Origin: Anodontia alba
Taxonomy: Eukaryota; Mollusca; Bivalvia; Lucinida; Lucinidae
Direction of reading: 5' to 3'
Length of the DNA: 64,000 nt
NCBI GenBank assembly: GCA_964016985.1
Contig: OZ024823.1
Location: 63,942,514 to 64,006,513, forward strand
Shown: piece after piece, positions 56,139 to 64,000 of the stretch
Numbering within the stretch: the stretch's first letter is position 1
Layout: each line of letters starts with the position of its first letter
Translations under genes and position numbers: made by a program
Notes under the pieces: generated by a model
Databases searched by the model: none
Seen by the model: the letters and a program-made list of their open reading frames with translations, nothing else
What the model was told of the DNA's origin: nothing

Positions 56139-56726
56139 TGTTACGAGCCAGGCGTAATGAGAAAGAAATGAAAGTGAAACCAGCAACAAGCTTTAAATTA
56201 TTAACAATATTTATTCACAAAAAAATAAGATAAGATTCAAAACAAAAGAATGTAAGTGAACAGTACCTTTCAAGTTTATGTCACAAAGTCCCTCTGAAAT
56301 AATCCATGAGAATTTATAAAACAAATCCTTTGAATATCAGTTTCTGATCCCACAATTTAAAGTTCCTGAATTCAGAATTTAAGTCCAGAATGAATAAAAT
56401 AGTAAGTAATCCAGTATAGAATAATTTCCAGTGAAAGTATACAAAGATGCCCAGATGAAAATCTGTTCTCCTTATATAATATCAAAGAAGGTTCTAGAAA
56501 AAGAATTTACTACAAGCATCTCTTATTTTCCAGTTCCAATCAAGAAACTTCTAAATCTTCCATGACATTCCAAAAAGAACTCAGTCCAGAATCAAGGACG
56601 TAAACATCATGTTATTGTAAACATGCTGTTCTAGAAAGTTATTTTTGGAAACATAGTAAATAAAGCTATTTATGGAAACATAGTAAACATGTTGTTTAAA
56701 ACAATTGAACACCCTGTTATATAACA
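56139..56726 (-). repeat. 5' LTR of the Gmr1-type element
   Basis: 588 bp, from TGTTACGAGCC to GTTATATAACA on the + strand. The sense-strand TATA-like box lies at 56471-56479 and AATAAA near 56210. It is followed directly by the CTAT duplication. Confidence 0.9.
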
Positions 56727-57847
56727 CTATATAGAAAGCTTAAAAACTCTTCTTGTCAGAAACCACTGGACCAATTGCTATAAAATTTTGCAGAAATATT
56801 CCTTTGGTGATTCTGTACCAAGATTGTTCAAGCCATTTGGATTTGTCAAAAAACATGGCCACCAGGGGGTGGGGCTTATTTTCCCAAAATATCTTTATAG
56901 AAAACTTGAAAAATCTTCTTGTCAGAAACCACTGGACCAATTTCATTATAACTTGGCAAAAATGTTTCCATGATGACCCTGTACCAAGATTGTTCAAGTA
57001 ATCGTGATTCATCAAAAAACATGGCCGCTAGGGGGCGGGGCTTATTTTCCCTATATATCTATACAAAAAAATTTAAAAATCTTCTTTTAAGAAACCGTTG
57101 GACCGAGTTCAATGTAACTGGGCAGAAATGTTGCTTTGGTGACCCTCTACCAAGATTGTTCAAGCCTTCATGATACGTCAGAAAACATGGCCCCCAGGGG
57201 GCGGGGCTTATTTTCCATATATATCTGTATAGAAAACTTTAAAATTCTTCTTGTCAAATACCTCCTGACTGATTTCAATAATGCTTTAGTAACCCTCTAC
57301 CAAGAATGTTCAAGCAATCCTGATTTGTCAAAAATCATGGCTGCTAGGGGGTGGGGCTTATTTTCCCTATAGATCTAAATAGAAAACTTTAAAAATCTTC
57401 TTGTCAGAAACCACTGAACTGATTTCAATTTAACTTGGCAGGAATGTTCCTTTGGTTACCCTCTACCAAGTTTGTTCAAGCTGTCATGATTCGTCAAAAA
57501 AAAAAAAAAAAAAAAATGGCCGTTAGGGCGTAGGGCTTTATAGTGATATAAAACACTTTAAAAATCTTTTTGTCAGAAATCACTGGACCAATTTCAAAAT
57601 AACTTGGCAGAAATGTTCCTTTGGTGACCTTCTTTCAAGATTAAGTCAAGTCATGATGTGTTAAAAAGAAAAAACATGGCTTGGTGTGTTGAGGGGAGGG
57701 GTGGGGGGGGGGGTGGTTGGGGGTGGGGGGCAGGGCTATAAAATTTATACATAAATCTTAGAGCAGTGAACTTGGCTGAATCTTCAACAGTAAGTATGCA
57801 AATCTGTTTGCTCAGGTGAGCGATATAGGACCATCATGGTCCTCTTG

Positions 57848-58032
57848 TTTATATTTTCAATAATGTCAGAACCTAGAACAAGATTAGGATCCTGTAAAAC
57901 TAGTTTAAACCCCACTGTCTTTTTTAAACCACAGAAGGTTCTAAGGCAGTGGTTCTGATATTGCTTGTTCTTGATATTATTTTGTAGCTCCTGTTTGGCA
58001 ACTTGTTCGTGTTCTGTTGTTTGTTCATTTGT
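57848..58032. other. Unique intron sequence
   Basis: I see no feature here. Confidence 0.4.
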
Positions 58033-59692
58033 TAGCACACCTGAGCAAAGCTCAGGGTAAGCTATTGTTATCACCCTCTGTCCATCATCTGTCATCCATC
58101 ATCCGTCGTCAACAATTAGTTTGTTAACACTCTAGCGGTCACAATTTTTACCCAACCTTGATGAAACTTGCTCAGAATATTTGCACGTATAAAATCTAGG
58201 TCAGGTTCGAAAGTGGGTCACTTGGGGTCAAAAACAAGGACACCAGGTCAAATCAAAGGAAAATATTGTTAACACTCTACACGTCACATTTTTCAAGCAA
58301 TCATCATGAATCTTGCTCAAAGTGTTTGTCTTGATGATTTCTAGGTCAGGTTCAAAACTGGGTCACTTGGGGTCAAAAACTAGGTCACCAGGCTAAATCA
58401 AAGGAAAACACTCCAGAGGTAACATTTTTGAAGTTATCATCATGAATATTGCTCAAAATGTTTGTCTTGATGATTTCTAGGTCAAGTTTGAAACTGGGCT
58501 ACTTTGGGTCAAAAACTAGGTCACGGGGCAAAATGAAAGGAAAACCTTGTTAACACTCTAGCGATCATCATGAACCTTGCTCAAAATGTTTGTCTTGATT
58601 TTTAGGTCCAGTTTGAAACTGGGTCACGGGGTCAAAGACTAGGTCACCAGACAAAATCAAAGGAAGACCTTGTTAACATTCTAGAGGTCACATTTTTGAA
58701 TCAATCATCATGAATCTTGCTCAAAGTGTTTGTCTTGATGATTACTAGGTCAAGTTCAAAACTGTATCACTTGGGATCAAAAACTAGGTCAGCAGGTCCA
58801 ATCTAAGGAAAGTATTGTTAATACTGTAGATGTCACATTTTTCAAGTAATAATAATGAATCTTGCTCAAAATGTTTGTCTTGATGATTTCTAGATCAAGA
58901 TCCAAACTGGGTTACTTGGGTCAAAAACTAGGTCGCCAGCCCAAATCAAAGGAAAACTTGTTAACACTCTAGAGGTCACATTTTTGAAGCAATCATCATG
59001 AATTTCTAGATCAGATTTGAAACTGGGTCATTTGGGTAAAAAAAACTAGGTCATCAGACCAAATCAAAGGAAAACCTTGTTAACACTCCAAAGGTCACAT
59101 TTTTTAAATAATCATCATGAATATTGCTCAAAATGTTCGTCTTCATGATTTCTAGGTCTAGTTTAAAACTGGGTCACTTCGAGTCAGAAACTAGGTCACC
59201 AGGCCAAATCAAGGAAAACCTTGTTGACACTATAGAGGTCATATTTTTGAAGTGATCATCATGAATCTTGCTCAAAATGTTTGTCTTAACGATTTCTTGG
59301 TGAAGTTTGGAACTAGATCACTTATGACGTATATTTCACAGTCCAGTGACTTTCTTAAGTTTTTCAGTTTTGGTCAGTTTCTCAGTAACTGTTGGTCCTA
59401 CAGAGTGATATTTGGCACTTGTGAAGCGTTTGTGTTTAGGTCAGTTTCTCAGTAACTATTGCCCCTACAGCCAGTGATACTTAGCACATGCATACATCTT
59501 AGCATGGCCTCTTGAGTGCAGTCATCCATATTTGACCTATTTCACAGTCCATTAGACATGCTACATTGTCTTACTTGTAAATATATTCATTATGTATTTT
59601 GGTCAGAATGTTTGCCTTGATCAGTTCTAGGTCAGGTTCTCTAAGTGCTATGATACTCAGGTGAGCATTACAGGGCCATCATGGCCCGCTTA
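58033..59692 (+). mobile_element. A3: family A element, complete but with a worn tail
   Basis: The head is TAGCACACCTGAGC-AAA-GCTCAGGGTAAGCT. About nine ~145-bp A units with AGGTCA words follow. A unique pre-tail (59290-59640) includes GTCCTACAGAGTGATATTTG, the uninterrupted form of the site hit in A2. The tail is CTCAGGTGAGC, then GGGCCAT/ATGGCCC, with the final CTCTTG mutated to CGCTTA. Confidence 0.75.
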
Positions 59693-59852
59693 TTCTATTC
59701 TGCTTTGTGGTCACTCCATTTTGGAAAGAAGGAGCTGTTTTCTTACCTAGTCATTTATTCTGGCTGTGGTTGTTTCTGTTTATTTGTTCTTTCTCTCAGT
59801 ATTGGAGGTAGCTGGCAATCTGTGCTCGTGGCACTTCCTGAACGTCTTATTT

Positions 59853-59932
<80 letters not shown>

Positions 59933-59942
59933 TGTGTGTGTG
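59853..59942 (+). repeat. (GT)n microsatellite
   Basis: About 44 GT units with one GTAT interruption. It yields Cys/Val and Thr/His frames that are not genes. Confidence 0.95.
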
Positions 59943-60104
59943 ATATTGCAACGTTTTATGGAAACAAGTAACATATCAATAAAGTTTGTTCAAAATATTG
60001 AATGGGTACACCTGATGGATTTTCTGCCGTGCCATTTTTATATCCAGCCACACAATATGACAAGAGAGACAACTTCTGTGACTTCCTGTTTGCTTTCCTG
60101 TACA

Positions 60105-60265
60105 CCAACCCCTTCCTGAAAAGAGGTCTACTCTAAAAGGAGAGAATTTGCTCCAAAGGGGACCAAATTCTCTCATGTTTGAATAGACCCCCCCATTTCA
60201 GAAGGGAGTAAAAACAATATTGACAGATTTGTCTCCCTTGAAAGTGTATCAGTTCCTCTTAAAGA
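60105..60265. repeat. Foldback repeat FB, copy 3
   Basis: GGTCTACTCTAAAAGGAGAG is mirrored by CTCTCATGTTTGAATAGACC around GCTCCAAAGGGGACC. The continuing flank (TTTCAGAAGGGAG; TTGAAAGTGTATCAGTTCC) matches the flanks of copy 1, including the part displaced by D2. Confidence 0.6.
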
Positions 60266-60640
60266 CATAAACATAAGATGTGTCTTGGTCATTAGTCTTA
60301 TCACTGATAAGAGACTGGGCACAATAAAAACTTACTTTACTGTCAATAAAGAATAGGTAGAGGCCCAAAAGAGGAATTTAGTACTGGCATATTTATTTGA
60401 TCCATAGGTAATATCCCTTCCAGAATATTTATTACCCCTCAGAAGGCCTCTTTACTACCCTCTGCTGGGAGCTCATAATCACCACTGTATGACATACCTT
60501 TGATCTCTCTTGCATAGTGCCTAGGTAGAGGCAATAAAATCATTAGTGAGTGGAACCACTTTAAGTCTCATTTTAACTGTCTTTAACTGGTGTTCCGTGG
60601 TCCTCTGCTACATGTGACTAATCTACAACTTTTGTTACAG
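60266..60640. other. Intron end, no gene seen
   Basis: AT-rich intron running into the polypyrimidine/acceptor CTTTTGTTACAG of the last exon. Confidence 0.5.
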
Positions 60641-61306
60641 GTGTCAGATGAAGAGTCAGAAGACACCAGTGGTAGCGTTGGTGGTAAGAAAGGTAAACCC
60701 ACTCATATAACTGTGATGAATCAAAAAGAAGTCCTTCACCCTGAAATAGAAGAGATTCGGGGACAGCCACATGCGTTTTCTCTTCCATTTATAACTGCCT
60801 TGTGTAACGATAAATCCCTATTACCCAGTGCTTCAAATAATTCAGGAAGTGTGCTAGGTTCTTATGACATGTCTTCTATACGTTCAACAGATTCACGCAT
60901 TTCTAGGATATCATTTGATACAGACAGCCGTCGGCTATCGGTTTCTTATCCCAGCAGTTCTGGCAACACTGTGGTATCTTCTCCAAATAGGCCATTCAGT
61001 TGGCATAGTGAAAGTTTTGATTTAGATGCTCAGTTAGCCAGTTTAAATGTAAATTCAGCTCCATTGACTGAAAATCATCGAAGTGTTCCACAAAATTTGA
61101 GTGATTTTACATCACCAGGTGCATCATCATGGACACATGCAGTAGCTTATGGGACTCCTTTCAGACAGAATCTAGACAGATATTCACCAGAACTTATAGC
61201 CACACACCACATGATTCCTCCAAAGTTGTCAAGTGGAGGACATAATTCCAGTGAAGGAAATATGGGACATAAATCTTTACTTAAAGAAAATGTTGGGATA
61301 GCATGA
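60641..61306 (+). CDS. Host gene, terminal coding exon (666 nt with stop)
   Basis: The acceptor TTTTGTTACAG opens in phase 0 with VSDEESEDTSGSVGGKKGKP, joining the Gln codon that ends the 36458 exon. The frame stays open to TGA at 61304-61306. It is Ser-rich (SSIRSTDSRISRISFDTDSR, SVSYPSSSGNTVVSS) with no domain I recognise, and ends KSLLKENVGIA. The acidic-Ser start (DEESED) suggests a casein-kinase-type site; that is inference. It follows a 24-kb repeat-filled intron. An ATG at 60590 is intronic and is not the start. Together the three exons give about 540 residues of a larger protein. Confidence 0.65.
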   Translation: MSDEESEDTSGSVGGKKGKPTHITVMNQKEVLHPEIEEIRGQPHAFSLPFITALCNDKSLLPSASNNSGSVLGSYDMSSIRSTDSRISRISFDTDSRRLSVSYPSSSGNTVVSSPNRPFSWHSESFDLDAQLASLNVNSAPLTENHRSVPQNLSDFTSPGASSWTHAVAYGTPFRQNLDRYSPELIATHHMIPPKLSSGGHNSSEGNMGHKSLLKENVGIA

Positions 61307-62277
61307 TAATTATCAAAACAGAGTCTGAACATCATTTATTTTCTTTAACCATCTCACAAAAAACAGACTTATTGATGTTAAGAATCTGTAAATGAAACGT
61401 CATATGCTGCTATTAATCAGTTCTAGATGTATCTAAATATACATGCACCTTTGCCAATCTGCATCCAAAATCATATTAGTAAAAGCTACATTTTGATAAC
61501 CTAGGAAGAATAACACTGATTTGTTTCAGGACATTAGGAGTCTTATGTATTAGTAAGACCACATACAAATAGCAAAAGCCCATCCAGCATGTGCATGATT
61601 CATGCAGTCAGCTTGATGACCAATGTTTTGCACTAAAACTATGATCTCTATTTCGGAATGTTTTGTGGATGCTCACCGGAAGTGCTTCTCTGAGACAATT
61701 CAGGTGTATACCCATAAGGTATATTTTAGGTCAAAAATAGGCAAAAATTTTGCCAAAATTATCAGTTTATCTTGATCCATAAATTTAAGTGCCAGATTGT
61801 ATTATGAAATCTATAAAGGTTGTCCTTGGAAACACAGAAAACATAAAAGAACAAAAATTGGAGTGTCAGGTTCCATTGAAACACTTCATCTGGCAGCAAT
61901 GTAGTTTGCAGGGCTGCAGATAGATGTGCACCTTACTATTTATGAGATTTGTGGAGAAAAGCTGTTTGGCTAAAGTAATTCCTGCCACAATGTAGACAAT
62001 ATGATCCAGATTAAAGACACTATTACAGAAAGATATGTAAAACACTTAAAACACTAGGCAAAATTGTAAAAGGTCACTGTTTTTCTTTTTTTTTCCAGAA
62101 AATAAGGCTTGGCATTTCATGTGAATTGTCTCAAATGATTCATATGAAATATCAATAGGTTCTAAAAGGAATGACATTTTATTACCTTAGCTCAAAAAGT
62201 CAACAACTCCATTAAAATATTGCAGTTAATGCAGACACCGTTTTTTTTTTGTTTTGTTTTTTTTTTCAGAGCAAATT
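61307..62277 (+). other. Probable 3' UTR and downstream sequence
   Basis: It is AT-rich, free of the large repeats seen elsewhere, and follows the stop codon directly. No clean AATAAA was spotted, so the transcript end is not placed. Confidence 0.4.
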
Positions 62278-62292
62278 ACATGTGAATCATGT

Positions 62293-62592
62293 CAGCCTTG
62301 GTGGCTCAGTTGGATGCGCGCCCGACTTGTAATCAGGAGGTTGCGGGTTCGACCCCTGCCGGAAGCAAAATTCTTTCATGGAGATTGATCATGAAATACT
62401 TTCTACGGTCATTCTCTCCCTTCTGCTGGTTCAAGAAGGGCAGGTCAGTTTCTGGTGAAAGAATGTGCACAATACTAGTTAACCGATTAGAGGACTAAGC
62501 CTGCCCAGTTAAAGTGTGGTTAGGTAAACTGACCATACTCAACATGATCCCATTGGGTTGACTGGGCCATAAAACCTCAAACAAACAAACAA
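62293..62592 (+). mobile_element. tRNA-derived SINE
   Basis: The head has a box A (TGGCTCAGTTGGA) and box B (GGTTCGACCCC), and resembles a tRNA with a TGT anticodon loop (CTTGTAA). A ~200-bp body follows and ends GGGCCATAAAACCTC and (AAAC)n. It is flanked by an imperfect 15-bp duplication beginning ACATGTGAA (62278-62292, 62593-62607). Mismatches in the acceptor and anticodon stems and the attached body argue against a working tRNA gene. Confidence 0.8.
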
Positions 62593-62607
62593 ACATGTGA
62601 AGCATCT

Positions 62608-62783
62608 GTTAGTGTCAAGCCTTATTTTTCCAGAAAAAAATGTAATGTCTGCTTCTGTTGTGCTTAAAAGGTTAACAAAATACTGTAATTTTGGTAGTTT
62701 TTTATGTAGATGCACAGCTGGCAGATATATGGTGTTCAGATTCTGTTTTGGTAATTTAGTTTAGGACTAATACCCCCCTTTTT
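62608..62783. other. Unique sequence between SINE and A4
   Basis: I see no feature here. Confidence 0.4.
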
Positions 62784-64000
62784 TAGCTCACCTGAGCAAA
62801 AGCTCAGGGTGAGCTATTGTCATCACCCTATGTCCGTCGTCGTCCGCCGTTCGTCGTCAACAATTAGTTTGTTAACACTCTAGAGGTCACAGTTTTGACC
62901 CACTCTTGATGAAACTTGGTCAGAATGTTTGCCTCTATGAAATCTAGGTCAAGTTCGATACTGGGTTACTTGGGGTCAAAAACTAGGTCACCAGGTCAAA
63001 TCAAAGGAAAAACGTGTTAACACTCTAGAGGTCATAGTTTTGACCCAATCTTGATGAAACTTGCTCAAAATGTTTGCCTCTATTAAATCTAGGTCAAGTT
63101 CAAAACTGGGTCACTTGGGGTCAAAAACTAGGTCACCGGGCCAGATCAGCAGAAAACCTTGTTAACACTCTAGCGGTCACATTTTTGAAGCAATCATCAT
63201 AAATCTTGCTCAATATGTTTGTCTTGATGATTTCTAGGTCAAGTTCGAAACTGGGTCACTTGGGGTCAAAAACTAGGTCACCAGGCCAAATCAGCAGATA
63301 ACCTTGTTAACACTCTAGCAGTCACATTTTTGAAGCAATCATCATGAATCTTGCTCAAAATGTTTGTCTTGATGATTTCTAGGTCAAGTTTGAAACTGGG
63401 TCACGTGGGGTCAAAAACTAGGTCACCAGGCCAAACCAGCAAAAAACCTTGTTAACACTCTAGCGGTCACATTTTTAAAGCAATAATCATGAATCTTGCT
63501 CAAAATGTTTGTCTTGATGAGTTGTAGGATATGTTCGAAACTGGGTCACGTGGGGTCAAAAACTAGGTCACCAGGCCAAATCAGCAGAAAACCTTGTTAA
63601 CACTCTAGCGGTCACATTTTTGAAGCAATCATCATGAATCTTGTTCAAAATGTTTGTCTTGATGATTTCTAGGTCAAGTTCGAAACTGGAACACCTGGGG
63701 TCAGAAACTCGGTCACCTGGCCAAATCAGTGTAAAATCTTTTTATCACTCTAGCGGTCACATTTTTCAAGCAATTATCATGAATCTTGCTCAAAATGTTT
63801 GTCTTGATGAGTTCTAGGTCAAGTTCGAAACTGGGCCACTTGGAATCAAAAACTAAGTCACTGGGCCAAATCAGCAGAAAACTTTGTTAACACTCTAGCG
63901 GTCACATTTTTTAAGCAATCATCATGAATCTTGCTCAAAATGTTTGTCTTGATGAATTTTAGGTCAGGTTCGAAACTGGGTCACCTGGGGTTAAAAACTA
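62784..64000 (+). mobile_element. A4: family A element, 5' part
   Basis: The head is TAGCTCACCTGAGC-AAAA-GCTCAGGGTGAGCT, followed by GTCGTCGTCC runs and about eight ~145-bp A units to the window end. It is close to A1 in unit order. Each unit has GGGTCACTTGGGGTCA or a close variant. Confidence 0.8.

Larger units (their letters stand above)
50395..56726 (-). mobile_element. Gmr1-type Ty3/gypsy LTR retrotransposon, 6.3 kb
   Basis: It is bounded by two near-identical LTRs (586 and 588 bp, ends TGTTA...TAACA) and a 4-bp duplication CTAT (50391-50394, 56727-56730). Sense is the minus strand. The order is 5' LTR, tRNA-Pro primer site, gag, protease, integrase, RT, RNase H, polypurine tract, 3' LTR. 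Integrase upstream of RT is the copia order, but the RT and integrase motifs are gypsy-like, the combination described for the Gmr1 group. There is no envelope gene. One in-frame stop separates integrase from RT. The few LTR differences suggest a young copy. Confidence 0.9.
48653..57847 (+). mobile_element. B2: family B element split by an LTR retrotransposon
   Basis: The intact B head is TAGCTCACCTGAGCC-GAA-GGCTCAAGGTGAGG. It is followed by GTCGTC/GGCGGC triplet runs and B units to 50394. After the LTR element, B units resume at 56727. The tail ends GCTCAGGTGAGCG, the stem AGGACCAT/ATGGTCCT and CTCTTG at 57847. Each ~166-bp unit has ATGGCCNCCAGGGGGCNGGG. Reading frames across the array are repeat shadows. 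Confidence 0.8.

Noticed and set aside
50395..56726. Endogenous retrovirus
   Set aside because: No envelope ORF, integrase lies before RT, and the primer site match alone only reflects tRNA-Pro conservation.
59681..60119. Cys/Val-rich and Thr/His-rich open frames
   Set aside because: Produced by the GT microsatellite.
62289..62498. 69-codon open frame and a functional tRNA-Thr gene
   Set aside because: The frame overlaps the SINE head. The tRNA-like part has mismatches in the acceptor and anticodon stems and is fused to a SINE body with flanking duplication.

Overview
The window looks like animal nuclear DNA, very probably from a bivalve mollusc. It is AT-rich, has interspersed introns and exons, and is filled with animal transposable elements. 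Many repeats begin with a 'TTAGCTCACCTGAGC' hairpin followed by GTCC/GTCGTC runs, a pattern I associate with heterodont clam genomes. The species call is recollection, not proof. There is no prokaryotic-style gene organisation.

One host gene runs left to right through the window. Three exons with consistent splice phases are visible: 16612-16710, 35599-36458 and the terminal coding exon 60641-61306. They encode a Ser/Gln/Asn-rich, probably disordered C-terminal region that I cannot name. The introns between them are about 18.9 kb and 24.2 kb, and nearly everything else in the window is repeat.

The dominant content is a superfamily of non-coding elements (families A to E here) that look Helentron/HINE-like. 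Each has a 5' hairpin head and a body of tandem repeats with a mostly 145-165 bp period. Each ends in a 3' tail made of a short inverted copy of the head, a GC-rich hairpin and CT(T/A)G before a T. At several sites the interrupted sequence is legible, and the element lies between two Ts with no target duplication. Paired changes keep both terminal hairpins intact between families. A second set (F, G, J, perhaps H) has the same plan with different sequence. Every copy I could orient lies on the + strand, like the host gene. The repeat bodies carry different recurring motifs that resemble transcription-factor sites.

Layout. 1-1569: tail part of an A element. 2310-10813 (minus): a decayed DIRS/Ngaro-like retroelement opened by elements E, B1 and C1. 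10826-13617: a C element split by a D element. 14466-16466: D2 containing a SINE. 16775-17172: small J element. About 17240-35220: a DIRS-like tyrosine-recombinase retroelement split by C3, D3, G and H. D3 itself holds a LINE remnant (which holds a TTAA MITE and element F) and an intact-looking mariner. 36862-42808: C4, then A2 containing a D4/C5 composite. 43045-48590: D5, small foldback repeats and a D/F/A chimera. 48653-57847: B2 split by a 6.3-kb LTR retrotransposon with order gag-PR-IN-RT-RH (Gmr1-type) and a tRNA-Pro primer site. 58033-59692: A3. 59853-59942: GT microsatellite. 62293-62592: tRNA-derived SINE. 62784-64000: start of another A element.

Because insertions are nested, relative order is readable: host intron, then DIRS, then D3, then LINE, then F. 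The mariner and the LTR element have near-identical ends and look recent.
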